Below, in pieces: positions 18,849 to 29,137 of a stretch of 64,000 nt of DNA. Origin of the DNA: Bacillota bacterium (GTDB lineage Bacteria; Bacillota; Clostridia; Tissierellales; Peptoniphilaceae). The translations under genes and the position numbers were made by a program. Numbering within the stretch: the stretch's first letter is position 1; every line of letters starts with the position of its first letter. The notes below the pieces were generated by a model. It saw only the letters and a program-made list of their open reading frames with translations, made no database searches and was not told the DNA's origin. Where the stretch lies: contig JAQYDN010000006.1 of the NCBI GenBank assembly GCA_028724185.1, positions 1-64,000 on the forward strand, written 5' to 3'.

Positions 18849-19501
18849 AATATAAGATAGCGATAGACGGGCCGTCCGGCGCGGGCAAAAGTGCCATCGC
18901 AAGGGAGCTGGCGGACCGCCTGGGATACGAATACATCGACACGGGCGCCCTGTACCGAACAATCGCCTACATCGCCTTGGAACGCGGGATCGGAGATGCC
19001 GTGGAATCGGTCCTCGAGGCTTGCGATCAAGAGGAGATCGACTATCGAAACGGCGGCGTGCTGTTAAACGGCAAGCCTTTGGGCGATGCCATCCGGACGG
19101 AGGCCATTTCCCAAAAGACCTCCGAACTCTCCAAACACCCCGAGGTGCGCGACTATTTGCTCCACTTGCAGCGAAGACTCGCCGAAGGAGGCGGTATCGT
19201 GATGGAAGGCAGAGACATCGGGACGGTGATTCTTCCGGGAGCCGAAGTGAAATTTTTTTTAACGGCGAGCGAAGAGGAACGCGCGAGAAGGCGTTGGCTG
19301 CAGCGAAAAGAACAGGGCGAAGCGGTCGATCTGGAGACGATCAAAGAAGATATTCATAGGCGCGACATTCGCGACAAGACGAGAGAAGTAGCTCCCCTGA
19401 GACAGGCGGAGGATGCGATCGTCATCGACTCGACGGACTTGACCGAAGAAGACGTCTTGGATGCGATGGTCGCGCAGGTGGAGAAGACGTATGTTTTATA
19501 A
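18845..19501 (+). CDS. cmk: Cytidylate kinase
   Basis: This enzyme phosphorylates CMP and dCMP. The P-loop GPSGAGKS is near residues 9-16, followed by YIDTGALYRT (31-40). EGRDIGTVILPGAEVKFFLTA (about 120-140) and the lid RRWLQRKEQG complete the family pattern. Length 218 is typical. It overlaps the flavoprotein gene by 4 bases (ATGA) and plsC by 11 bases, in the conserved cmk-plsC-ispH order. Confidence 0.96.
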   Translation: MKYKIAIDGPSGAGKSAIARELADRLGYEYIDTGALYRTIAYIALERGIGDAVESVLEACDQEEIDYRNGGVLLNGKPLGDAIRTEAISQKTSELSKHPEVRDYLLHLQRRLAEGGGIVMEGRDIGTVILPGAEVKFFLTASEEERARRRWLQRKEQGEAVDLETIKEDIHRRDIRDKTREVAPLRQAEDAIVIDSTDLTEEDVLDAMVAQVEKTYVL

Positions 19502-20054
19502 CTTTCTAAAGTATTTCGTCGGCTTCTTCGTGCGACTGCTCTACCCTTACAAGGTAGAGAATATGCCGCCCATCGAGGACAAGTCGTACATTCTCGTCGC
19601 CAACCATAAGAGCAGTTGGGATCCGCTTATCATTTCGATTTTTTTCCCGAGACCCATCCGGTGGATGGCGAAAAAGGAACTCTACGATATTCCGATCGTC
19701 AAATTTATCTTCGATCATACCGGCGTCATCGGCGTCGAACGGGGACACGGCGATCCGAAGAGTACGATTCAAGCGATGCGCGTGCTTCGAGACGGGGAAG
19801 TGCTCGGCATCTTTCCGGAAGGGACGCGCGTCCAGAATCCGGACTACCACAACGGAAAATCGGGGACGGCTCTGCTCGCATCGCGGACGGGTACGGATAT
19901 TTTGCCGATCTACATCGACGGCGAATACAAACCGTTCAGAAGGCGCCGTTACATCTTCCGCGACCCCATTCCGTTTGAGAAGAAAAAGCTTTCGACGGAG
20001 CAATATGAAGAAATCATGTACGATATTATGAAAAACATATATGAAGGAGAATAA
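19491..20054 (+). CDS. plsC: 1-acyl-sn-glycerol-3-phosphate acyltransferase
   Basis: A membrane-associated acyltransferase that makes phosphatidic acid. The HX4D-like motif appears as NHKSSWDP (residues about 37-44), then GVIGVERG near 77-84 and the substrate motif FPEGTR near 107-112. Length 187 is short but normal for bacterial PlsC. I use ATG 19491, which follows a GGTGGAG site; an in-frame ATG at 19461 would add ten Arg/Trp-rich residues that are not family-like. It overlaps both cmk and ispH. Confidence 0.93.
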   Translation: MFYNFLKYFVGFFVRLLYPYKVENMPPIEDKSYILVANHKSSWDPLIISIFFPRPIRWMAKKELYDIPIVKFIFDHTGVIGVERGHGDPKSTIQAMRVLRDGEVLGIFPEGTRVQNPDYHNGKSGTALLASRTGTDILPIYIDGEYKPFRRRRYIFRDPIPFEKKKLSTEQYEEIMYDIMKNIYEGE

Positions 20055-22137
20055 GTCATTGGAAGTAGTTTTGAGTGACGTCTACGGTTTTTGCGGTGGC
20101 GTGAAGCGCGCCGTCGATAAGGCGTTTCAAACCGCTGAAGCGTATGAAAACGTCAAGTTGATGGGCGAGTTGGTTCACAATGCCGAGGTCAATAAAGAGC
20201 TTCACGATTTAGGCGTCGAAGTGATCGATGAAGGCTCCCTTCCGGAGGATGCGACGGTCATTACGAGAAGTCACGGGACGACGAAGTCCTTAAAGGCCGC
20301 CTTGGAAGAAAGGGGGAATCGCGTCGTCGACACGACGTGCCCCTTCGTCTCGAGGATTTACGACATCGTCGAAAAGAGCGATGAGGAGGGGATACCTGTC
20401 GTCCTCGTGGGCGACCCGGATCACCCCGAGATCAAGGGAATCGTCAGTTACGGAAGAAATGTCCACGTCGTTCGAGACGAAGGCGAGGTGGACGATTTGC
20501 CGTTTGAAAATGAGGAACGGATTGCGCTCATTTCGCAGACGACAAATCCCAAGAAAATCGTCGATAAGGTGGAATATCGCCTAAAAGGTGTTTTCACAGG
20601 CGATGTTTTAAGGTATAATACCATATGTAAAGCCACAAACGACCGTCAGGATGCCTGTCGCATGTTGGCTAAAAATGTGGATTGTATGCTCGTTATAGGT
20701 GGTAAGAATAGCGCGAATACGAAAAAGCTCGCAAAAATTGCAGCGGAGTATTGTGAACATGTATATCATATTCAAACCATAAATCAACTCGATCTACGTC
20801 CATTTAAAAAATTTAATAAAATTGGTATTACCGCCGGAGCATCCACTCCGGATTCGGTAATCAAGGAGGCTGTTAGTAGAATGGATAACTTAAACAGGGA
20901 CGAAATGAACAATGAAATGATGGAGGCCATCGAGAACTCTTTCACGCGTGTGCGCCGCGGTGAAATCGTCGATGGCGAAGTACTCTATGTCACAGACGAT
21001 GAAGTGATGGTAAACATCGGCTATCGTGCTGACGGTATTATCTCCAGAGATGAATTGTCCAACGACCCCGACGTAAAACCTGAAAAGCTCTTCGAACAAG
21101 GCGACAAAATTCAGGTTTATGTTATGAAAATGGACGATGGAGACGGTAATGTAGTCTTATCTTACAAACGCGTTGAAAACATGAAGGTTTGGGATAAGAT
21201 GGAAGAAAAATTTGAAAACGAAGAATTGGTAACAGCACATGTCACCAACGTCGTCAAGGGTGGTTTAACATGTGATGTTGACGGATTAAACGGATTTATC
21301 CCCGCTTCTCACGCTTCCGTACGTTTCCAAAGAGATCTCAGCAAATACGTCGGTCAAGATCTCGAATGCGAAATCATCGATTTCGACAAGAGCAGAAGAA
21401 AATTTGTCCTCTCTCGTAAAAATGTCGAGGCAAGAGAAATCGAAGAAAAACGCAAAGAAGTTTACGCAACCTTGGAAGAAGGTCAAGTCATCAAGGGCAC
21501 GGTCCAAAGACTTACCAACTTCGGCGCTTTCGTCGATGTCGGCGGTGTAGACGGATTAATTCACATTTCTGAATTGTCTTGGAATCGCGTCAAACATCCG
21601 AGCGACGTCGTAAGCCCCGGTCAAGAAGTAGAAGTGGTCGTCTTAAAGATCGACGAAGAGAGAAACCGTATCGCCCTCGGTTTAAAACAATTGACGAAAA
21701 AACCGTGGGATACCTTTGTTGAAACGGTTAAAGTCGGCGACGATGTCAAAGGTACCGTCGTCAACATCTTGGACTTCGGCGCATTCGTTCGCTTGGAATC
21801 CGGCGTAGACGGATTGCTTCACGTCTCCCAAATTTCCAGACAACACGTCGACAAACCGTCCGATGTCTTGGAAATCGGCCAAGAAATCGAAGTTCGCGTC
21901 ACAGATATCAACTTCGAGGACAAGAAGATTTCTCTCTCGATGAAAGCTCTTCAACCGGGCGGCGACGATGAACAAGCAAATCGCGAAAAGAAGAGAGATA
22001 AAAAACCTCGTCATAAAGAAGCTCCGCAAGTCGAAAGCAAACCTGAAGAAGAAAACTTCTCCATGGCGATCGGCGACCTCATCGACTTTGATAAGTTGGA
22101 AACCGAAGATGCGGATGCAGGCGAAGACGAAGAATAA
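20041..22137 (+). CDS. ispH: Fusion of IspH (HMBPP reductase) and S1-repeat protein
   Basis: The N-terminal ~283 residues are 4-hydroxy-3-methylbut-2-enyl diphosphate reductase, the last MEP-pathway step. All three iron-sulfur cysteines are present: C18 (GFCGGV), C100 (TTCPFV) and C196 (ICKATNDRQ). The C-terminal part has four S1 RNA-binding domains at about 305-372, 396-460, 479-547 and 563-632, then a charged tail. Such IspH-S1 fusions are known in clostridia. The S1 portion uses noticeably more A/T-ending codons than the IspH portion. An internal promoter (20591-20619) and an internal AAGGAGG with ATG at 20881 (Met281) could also give a separate S1 protein. Confidence 0.95.
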   Translation: MKENKSLEVVLSDVYGFCGGVKRAVDKAFQTAEAYENVKLMGELVHNAEVNKELHDLGVEVIDEGSLPEDATVITRSHGTTKSLKAALEERGNRVVDTTCPFVSRIYDIVEKSDEEGIPVVLVGDPDHPEIKGIVSYGRNVHVVRDEGEVDDLPFENEERIALISQTTNPKKIVDKVEYRLKGVFTGDVLRYNTICKATNDRQDACRMLAKNVDCMLVIGGKNSANTKKLAKIAAEYCEHVYHIQTINQLDLRPFKKFNKIGITAGASTPDSVIKEAVSRMDNLNRDEMNNEMMEAIENSFTRVRRGEIVDGEVLYVTDDEVMVNIGYRADGIISRDELSNDPDVKPEKLFEQGDKIQVYVMKMDDGDGNVVLSYKRVENMKVWDKMEEKFENEELVTAHVTNVVKGGLTCDVDGLNGFIPASHASVRFQRDLSKYVGQDLECEIIDFDKSRRKFVLSRKNVEAREIEEKRKEVYATLEEGQVIKGTVQRLTNFGAFVDVGGVDGLIHISELSWNRVKHPSDVVSPGQEVEVVVLKIDEERNRIALGLKQLTKKPWDTFVETVKVGDDVKGTVVNILDFGAFVRLESGVDGLLHVSQISRQHVDKPSDVLEIGQEIEVRVTDINFEDKKISLSMKALQPGGDDEQANREKKRDKKPRHKEAPQVESKPEEENFSMAIGDLIDFDKLETEDADAGEDEE
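20591..20619 (+). promoter_or_regulatory. Possible internal promoter inside the ispH-S1 gene
   Basis: TTTTCA (20591-20596), a 17-base spacer and a perfect TATAAT (20614-20619) lie within the IspH coding part. Downstream, AAGGAGG at about 20865 precedes the in-frame ATG at 20881. Together these could drive the S1 half alone. This is inference from sequence only. Confidence 0.4.
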
Positions 22138-22144
22138 AAGTAAG

Positions 22145-22173
22145 ATGCGCTTTCTAAAGAGAGCGCATTTTTT
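22145..22173 (+). terminator. Rho-independent terminator after ispH-S1
   Basis: ATGCGCT (22145-22151) pairs with AGCGCAT (22162-22168), followed by a T run. It closes the long operon that starts near 6.2 kb. Confidence 0.8.
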
Positions 22174-22184
22174 GTAGGTGAACA

Positions 22185-22754
22185 ATGACGAAAGAAGCCA
22201 TCTTATTAGGGATGATGTTAGGCCTTATTTTTTCATGGAAAAATAAGGTTTTTCTTTCATTGCCTCAATTTAAAAACCTGGCGATCTCTTTGGTCGGAGC
22301 GGCGATATTTATCATTGCCCTGAAGACGGCACCGAGCCACGCGCAGATTGCCGAACACTTTTCGGCCGTTCACGGAGTGGCGCTGAGCGTGATCGCGATC
22401 GGATTGATCGTCGGAAGGCATCCGGGATATCGCCTGGCGGGGATCGGATGTGCGATGAATGCTCTCGTCGTCCTCTTAAACGGGGCGATGCCCGTGGAAC
22501 TGTCGAGCCTGATGAAGATAGGGGATGGGCGCGCGATCGCGCTCATCTCGGAGGGACGCACGCTGACGCATACCATCGCGGGGACGGATACGCGCCTGAG
22601 ATGGTTGTGTGATCGCATCGCGTTTTCCTCTCCCGTCACGACACCGAGGGTGATGAGCGCGGGCGATGTCTTTATAGCCGCCGGCTTGTTCATCTTTACT
22701 GCAAGTGCCGTATCGTTTATTTTTAGGAGGTCCGATCACTATGACATGGATTAG
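22185..22754 (+). CDS. DUF5317-like membrane protein
   Basis: A 189-residue protein of unknown function with about five hydrophobic segments: residues 5-18, 30-46, 62-78, 85-103 and 163-182. The pattern NALVVLLNGAMPVE and the later TRLRWLCDRI and SAGDVFIAAGLF resemble the DUF5317 family found in clostridia. The segment between residues about 107 and 160 should face the outside or the cytoplasm. The gene overlaps cdaA by 14 bases, so it is probably co-translated with the c-di-AMP synthase. I do not assign a function. Confidence 0.7.
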   Translation: MTKEAILLGMMLGLIFSWKNKVFLSLPQFKNLAISLVGAAIFIIALKTAPSHAQIAEHFSAVHGVALSVIAIGLIVGRHPGYRLAGIGCAMNALVVLLNGAMPVELSSLMKIGDGRAIALISEGRTLTHTIAGTDTRLRWLCDRIAFSSPVTTPRVMSAGDVFIAAGLFIFTASAVSFIFRRSDHYDMD

Positions 22755-23526
22755 TGAAACCTTATCGATACTGCGGATTCAAGATATTATTGATATAGCC
22801 ATCGTCGCAGTGATCATTTACTGGCTGTTTAAGCTGATTCGCGGGACCCGGGCAGAACAACTGACCAAGGGGATCGCCGTCTTGTTGGTGCTCACGAAGG
22901 TCAGTGAAATATTGCAAATTTATATGTTGAATTATCTCTTGAAGAGCATGTTGACGTGGGGTTTTTTAGGTTTATTTATCGTATTTCAACCCGAAATTCG
23001 GCGCGGTCTCGAATTTATCGGGCGCAACAGCTCTTTAAAGAAGGGGTTCGTCTTTTCGAGTGAACGCGATGAATCGACGATCAAGGAGATCGTCAGTGCC
23101 GTGGCGTCTTTGTCGAGGCAAAAAATCGGCGCGTTGATGGTCCTTGAACGACAAACGGGGTTAAACGAGATCATCGAAACCGGTACGCCGATTTACGGCG
23201 AACTTTCCTCGGCATTGTTGATCAATATATTCATCCCCAACACGCCGCTGCACGACGGCGCGGTCGTCATTAACGGCGATCAAATCGTCTCGGCGGCCTG
23301 TTTCTTACCGTTAACCGAAGAAAAAGGCCTCTCGAAGGAACTCGGCACGCGCCATCGCGCGGCGATCGGCATCAGCGAAAAGAGCGACGCCTTTGCGATT
23401 GTCGTGAGTGAGGAGACGGGATCTATTTCCATCGCGGAGTACGGGAATATCAACCGACACCTCGATCTCTCGACGCTCGAACAGTTGCTGAGAGATATTT
23501 ATTTCCCGAATGCGATAGAGGAGTGA
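22741..23526 (+). CDS. cdaA: Diadenylate cyclase CdaA
   Basis: The membrane-bound c-di-AMP synthase. Three N-terminal hydrophobic segments (residues about 13-30, 38-55 and 62-80) precede the DAC domain. The catalytic motifs are LHDGAVVI near 178-185 and TRHRAAIG near 210-217. Length is 261 residues. ATG 22741, with AGGAGG upstream, gives the standard start; an earlier in-frame ATG at 22705 lies inside the DUF5317 gene. It is followed by the regulator gene cdaR, as in most Bacillota, but glmM does not follow. Confidence 0.95.
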   Translation: MTWISETLSILRIQDIIDIAIVAVIIYWLFKLIRGTRAEQLTKGIAVLLVLTKVSEILQIYMLNYLLKSMLTWGFLGLFIVFQPEIRRGLEFIGRNSSLKKGFVFSSERDESTIKEIVSAVASLSRQKIGALMVLERQTGLNEIIETGTPIYGELSSALLINIFIPNTPLHDGAVVINGDQIVSAACFLPLTEEKGLSKELGTRHRAAIGISEKSDAFAIVVSEETGSISIAEYGNINRHLDLSTLEQLLRDIYFPNAIEE

Positions 23527-23534
23527 GGTAGCGC

Positions 23535-24716
23535 ATGCGTGAGAAATATTTAAATTTCATATCGAACAACAGAGACACCATTACCAAAATCCTTTCACTG
23601 ATCATCGCGATTCTGCTTTGGTATTTCATCATCACCGAAATCGATCCGACGATTACCAAGGATTTTTCAAATGTCGAGGTCGAGCTTCGAAATCAAACGA
23701 TCATGCGCGATGCGGGCATGGATTTGTTGCAGCACAAGGAATATACGACGAATATCGTCGTAAGCGGCAAGCGCAGCGCGATCATAGGGCTGAACGAAGA
23801 GGATATCTCCGCTTATGTCGATCTCGGCGAACTTGAGCCGGGGACACATCGCCTGCCGATCCACTATCGCCTGAGCGACGATTCACTCACTATCGAAAAG
23901 TCCAATCCCACGGCCATCACCGTTTCGGTCGATGAGATGGAGACGGTAAAAAAACCGGTGACGATTCGCTCCAAGGGAAAGCCCAGGGAACATTATGTCC
24001 TCGATCGCATCACGGTCAACCCGGAGATGGTCATGGTTACGGGGCCGAAAAGACAAATCGACAAGATACAATCGATCATCGGCTATGTTCCCATCGATAA
24101 GGCCGAAGATACGGTTGTATCCTCCGCCGATCTGTCGGCGGTCAGTCAAGACGGAAAACATATCTCAGGCGTCAAGATCAATCCCGAACGCGTCGACATT
24201 CAGGCGGTGATCTCCAAGGCGGCGAATGTTCCCATTAACGTCGTCTATACGGATGAATCCGCCGCGGGGTTTCAAAAAGATCGCGCGATCCTCACGCCGT
24301 CGAGCATCGTCATTACGGGAAGCGGCGAGCAGATCGATCAGATCAAGAGTGTCGAGACTCAGCCGATCGATCCCCGGGAATTGATGGATGTAAACGCCAT
24401 GCCCGTAAGCCTCGTCCTTCCCGAGGGCGTGCACCTCGTCAACCCGGACGAGTCGGTGATGTTGCGCTATTTAAAGAATGAGATGTCGAGGCGCAAAATT
24501 TCCGTTCCCTCGGCAAGCGTCGATACGGGTAAAAAGACCTTTGATTTGCCGGATACGATCGACGTCGACGTCTATGGAAATAAGAATCTGCTCGAGTCCA
24601 TTCGACCCGAGGACATCGAGGTGACGATCGATGCAAACGGCAAGGTGTCGGCGCGATGTCCTAAGGGAATCGAGGTGATCCAAATGACGCCCGAACGATT
24701 GAAGACCGATTCTTGA
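23535..24716 (+). CDS. cdaR: CdaR family protein with YbbR domains
   Basis: A 393-residue extracytoplasmic protein anchored by one N-terminal membrane segment (residues about 17-36: ILSLIIAILLWYFIITEI). It carries three to four YbbR repeats. One unit begins KPVTIRSKGKPREHYVLD, and each ends in a phrase like VMVTGPKRQIDKI or IVITGSGEQIDQI. CdaR binds CdaA and modulates c-di-AMP synthesis in other Bacillota. The stop codon overlaps the -35 box of the guaB promoter. Confidence 0.92.
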   Translation: MREKYLNFISNNRDTITKILSLIIAILLWYFIITEIDPTITKDFSNVEVELRNQTIMRDAGMDLLQHKEYTTNIVVSGKRSAIIGLNEEDISAYVDLGELEPGTHRLPIHYRLSDDSLTIEKSNPTAITVSVDEMETVKKPVTIRSKGKPREHYVLDRITVNPEMVMVTGPKRQIDKIQSIIGYVPIDKAEDTVVSSADLSAVSQDGKHISGVKINPERVDIQAVISKAANVPINVVYTDESAAGFQKDRAILTPSSIVITGSGEQIDQIKSVETQPIDPRELMDVNAMPVSLVLPEGVHLVNPDESVMLRYLKNEMSRRKISVPSASVDTGKKTFDLPDTIDVDVYGNKNLLESIRPEDIEVTIDANGKVSARCPKGIEVIQMTPERLKTDS

Positions 24717-24741
24717 TACCGACGCCGGAATTTGCTAGAAT
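24713..24741 (+). promoter_or_regulatory. Promoter of guaB
   Basis: TTGATA (24713-24718), a 17-base spacer and TAGAAT (24736-24741) form a good sigma-A promoter. The leader to the start codon is about 40 bases and too short for a purine riboswitch. Confidence 0.7.
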
Positions 24742-24778
24742 GTTTTTTATCTTATTTTTTAACTGGTATGTATTCTAA

Positions 24779-26243
<1,465 letters not shown>

Positions 26244-26245
<2 letters not shown>

Positions 26246-26280
26246 AAAAGAGTCCGGCTCCGGCCGGATTCTTTTTATTT
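26244..26280 (+). terminator. Rho-independent terminator after guaB
   Basis: AGAGTCCGGC pairs with GCCGGATTCT (one G-T pair) and is flanked by A and T runs. The A run overlaps the guaB stop codon. Confidence 0.85.
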
Positions 26281-26296
26281 TGCGCGGGCCGGAGAA

Positions 26297-26325
26297 TTGA
26301 CATTAGATTTTCCACTTGGTAACAT
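26297..26325 (+). promoter_or_regulatory. Promoter of purE-fhs
   Basis: A perfect -35 TTGACA (26297-26302), a 17-base spacer and TAACAT (26320-26325), 30 bases before the purE start codon. AAGGAGG precedes the ATG. Confidence 0.7.
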
Positions 26326-26355
26326 GGTAAAGGAAAATAAGGAGGCATCATTTAA

Positions 26356-26847
26356 ATGAAGGTATCAATCATTATGGGCAGTTATAGCGATAAGGACATC
26401 GCATTCGACGTCATCGAATCGTTAAAGATATTTGACATCGCATACGACGTCGTCGTCTATAGCGCGCATAGAACGCCTAATGAAGTTGTAAACTACGTGA
26501 AAGAACAAGAGGAAAAGGGCACGGAAGTATTTATATCCATTGCGGGAAAAGCCGCCCACTTAGGCGGCGTAATCGCCGCTCATACGACGAGACCTGTCAT
26601 CGGCGTCCCCGGAAAGACGTCGCTCGCCGGAGGGATGGATTCTCTGCTTTCGACGGTTCAAATGCCCACGGGTGTGCCCGTCGCGACCGTCGCGGTCAAC
26701 GGCGGAAAGAATGCCGGCATTCTCGCGGCACAAATCTTGTCGGTCGGAGACGACGATTTAAAAGAGAAGTTATCGGACTATAAGTTGAAGCTAAAATCGG
26801 ATGTCGATGAAATGAATCGAAAATTAAAGGAGGACTTAGGTGCCTAA
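26356..26847 (+). CDS. purE: N5-CAIR mutase PurE
   Basis: A 163-residue class I PurE, which interconverts N5-CAIR and CAIR in purine synthesis. The nucleotide site reads MGSYSDKD near 9-16, then SAHRTP near 36-41, [15 protein letters not shown] near 64-78 and [12 protein letters not shown] near 95-106. These match the active class. No other de novo purine gene is nearby; instead guaB and fhs flank it. The coding end overlaps fhs by 8 bases. Confidence 0.92.
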   Translation: MKVSIIMGSYSDKDIAFDVIESLKIFDIAYDVVVYSAHRTPNEVVNYVKEQEEKGTEVFISIAGKAAHLGGVIAAHTTRPVIGVPGKTSLAGGMDSLLSTVQMPTGVPVATVAVNGGKNAGILAAQILSVGDDDLKEKLSDYKLKLKSDVDEMNRKLKEDLGA

Positions 26848-28516
26848 AATAAAACCGGATGTCGAAATTGCCGACGAAGCGCAATTAAAAGAAATCTACG
26901 ACGTTGCCGAGGGATTGGGTCTCTCTAAAGAAAATTTAAAGCCCTACGGCCATTACATGGCGAAGATCGAAGGCAATCCGTTTAAGGAAAAGGATGCGTC
27001 GAAGGACGGAAAGTTGGTCCTCGTCACTGCCATCAACCCGACGCCTGCCGGGGAGGGGAAGACGACGACCAATATCGGCCTGGCGATGGCGATGGAAAAA
27101 CTCGGGAAATCGACCGTGAGCACCTTGCGCGAGCCCAGTCTCGGACCGGTGTTCGGGATCAAGGGCGGAGCTGCCGGCGGCGGCTATTCGCAGGTGCTTC
27201 CGATGGACGATATCAATCTCCACTTTACGGGCGATTTTCACGCGATCACCAGCGCTAATAACTTGATCAGCGCGGCGATCGACAATCACATTCATCAAGG
27301 GAACGAACTCGGGATCGACCCGAAAAATGTTACGTTTAAGCGCGTGTTGGATATGAACGATCGCGCCCTCAGAGAAGTGCTCGTCGGGATGGGACCGAAG
27401 AAAAACGGCGTCATGCGTTCCGAGGGATTCGACATCACCGTCGCCTCGGAAATTATGGCGATCTTGTGTCTCTCGCGAGATCTCGAAGATTTTAAGGCGA
27501 GAGTATCGAGAATTATCGTCGCCTACACGTACGACAATCAGCCCGTCTACGTCAAAGACTTGGGCGTCGCCGGCGCGGTTACCATGCTCATGAAAGATGC
27601 CATTCTTCCGAACCTGGTACAGACGATCGAAAATACGCCCGCGATCATTCACGGCGGACCGTTTGCGAATATCGCCCACGGCTGCAACTCGATCTTGGCG
27701 ACACAGGCGGCGTTAAATCTCGCCGACTACACCGTCACCGAAGCCGGATTCGGTGCCGATTTGGGCGCCGAAAAATTCCTCGATATCGCGGCACCCGAAG
27801 CGGGCTTTAAGCCGAACTGCATCGTCGTCGTCGCGACGATTCGTGCGTTAAAATACAACGGAGGCGTGGCCGTCAAAGACTTGGGCGAAGAAAACGTCGA
27901 AGCGCTTAGACGCGGTTTCCCGAACTTGCGTCGCCACGTCGAAAATATGAAAAAATACGACATTCCCGTCGTCATCGCGATCAATCAGTTCCCCACCGAT
28001 ACCGAAAACGAATTGAAGGTGATCGACGAGCTGGCACGCGAGTTGGGCGTCGACGTCGCCCTCTCGGAAGTCTTTATGAAAGGTTCCGAAGGCGGTTTGG
28101 AATTGGCGGAAAAAGTCATCGAACTTTGCGAAAAAGAAAGCCATTACAAACCCCTGTACGATCCGAAGAAGTCGATCGAAGAAAAGATCGAGACCATTTC
28201 GAAAGAAATTTACGGTGCCTCCGACGTCGTCTATTCCGACGATGCGAAAAAAATGATTGAACGCATCGAGTCGTTGGGTAGAGATGACTTACCGGTTTGT
28301 ATGGCAAAGACGCAAATGTCATTTACAGATGATGCGAACATTCTCGGTGCGCCGACCGACTTTACGATTCACATTCGAGATATTCGCCTTTCAAACGGAG
28401 CGGGCTTTATCGTCGCATTGACAGGTCAGATCATGACGATGCCCGGCTTACCCAAGGTTCCCGCAGCAAATGGCATGGACATTGATTCCAACGGGAAGAT
28501 TACAGGGTTATCATAA
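26840..28516 (+). CDS. fhs: Formate--tetrahydrofolate ligase
   Basis: This enzyme makes 10-formyl-THF from formate, THF and ATP, feeding purine and fMet synthesis. The 558-residue length is typical. The P-loop is TPAGEGKTT near residue 64-72, followed by [18 protein letters not shown] near 95-112 and FTGDFHAI. Translation starts at GTG (26840) with AAAGGAGGA upstream, overlapping purE. In anaerobic cocci it can run in either direction of the one-carbon pathway. Confidence 0.96.
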   Translation: MPKIKPDVEIADEAQLKEIYDVAEGLGLSKENLKPYGHYMAKIEGNPFKEKDASKDGKLVLVTAINPTPAGEGKTTTNIGLAMAMEKLGKSTVSTLREPSLGPVFGIKGGAAGGGYSQVLPMDDINLHFTGDFHAITSANNLISAAIDNHIHQGNELGIDPKNVTFKRVLDMNDRALREVLVGMGPKKNGVMRSEGFDITVASEIMAILCLSRDLEDFKARVSRIIVAYTYDNQPVYVKDLGVAGAVTMLMKDAILPNLVQTIENTPAIIHGGPFANIAHGCNSILATQAALNLADYTVTEAGFGADLGAEKFLDIAAPEAGFKPNCIVVVATIRALKYNGGVAVKDLGEENVEALRRGFPNLRRHVENMKKYDIPVVIAINQFPTDTENELKVIDELARELGVDVALSEVFMKGSEGGLELAEKVIELCEKESHYKPLYDPKKSIEEKIETISKEIYGASDVVYSDDAKKMIERIESLGRDDLPVCMAKTQMSFTDDANILGAPTDFTIHIRDIRLSNGAGFIVALTGQIMTMPGLPKVPAANGMDIDSNGKITGLS

Positions 28517-28530
28517 AGTGAGGTGTGAGT

Positions 28531-28860
28531 ATGGCTTATTCTTCAAAGATTAAAGATAAAAATATGGACGATCTCTTCGACGCCATTTTATCTTTAGAGA
28601 ATAGAGAAGAATGTTATCGTTTTTTCGAAGATATTTGTACGATTAAAGAATTAATGGCGATTTCGCAACGTTTAGAGGTCGTAAAATTGCTCGTCGCGGA
28701 CAACACCTATCACGTCATCGAAGAGGAAACGGGTGCGTCGACGGCGACGATCAGTCGCATCAATCGGGCGCTGCACTACGGAGCTGACGGCTATACTTTG
28801 GTGTTAAAGCGTCTCGGCTACCTCGAAGACGACGATGCGAAAGAAGATGATCAAGAGTAA
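28531..28860 (+). CDS. YerC/YecD family TrpR-like DNA-binding protein
   Basis: A 109-residue regulator of the TrpR-like YerC/YecD family. The helix-turn-helix region runs LMAISQRLEVVKLLVADN and EETGASTATISRINRAL (residues about 43-83). I start at ATG 28531, with GAGGTG correctly placed, rather than at GTG 28525. The end is acidic (DDDAKEDDQE). It lies 14 bases after fhs and is probably co-transcribed; what it controls is unknown. Confidence 0.88.
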   Translation: MAYSSKIKDKNMDDLFDAILSLENREECYRFFEDICTIKELMAISQRLEVVKLLVADNTYHVIEEETGASTATISRINRALHYGADGYTLVLKRLGYLEDDDAKEDDQE

Positions 28861-28978
28861 AAACGGTAAAACCCATATAAAAAATTCTCCGTCGACGAAG
28901 AGCGCCCGGTGAAACACGGGATTTTCTTGTCGGATGTCGCGAGTCTATGTTGCGTGGAAAAAAGTGCTATCATAAAAA

Positions 28979-29012
28979 ACATCCGTCGAGACGTGACGTT
29001 CGACGGATGTTT
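28979..29012 (-). terminator. Terminator for rqcH (minus strand)
   Basis: AACATCCGTCGA (28979-28990) pairs perfectly with TCGACGGATGTT (29000-29011). The run of A before it reads as T6 on the minus strand, after the stem. Confidence 0.8.
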
Positions 29013-29021
29013 AGAGTTTAT

Positions 29022-29056
29022 AAAAGTCCGGGTGAGAGATCACTCGGACTTTTTTG
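29022..29056 (+). terminator. Terminator for the purE-fhs-yerC operon
   Basis: AAAAGTCCGGGTGA pairs with TCACTCGGACTTTT around a GAGA loop (one G-T pair), followed by a T run. With the preceding hairpin it separates two convergent transcripts. The remainder of 28861-29137 shows no gene. Confidence 0.85.
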
Positions 29057-29137
29057 TACGGAGAAACAATTCATAAAACGAAGAAAATTTAATTCAATAT
29101 TTTAAAGCGGGCGATCGGTATGCGGAACGTTCAAAAG

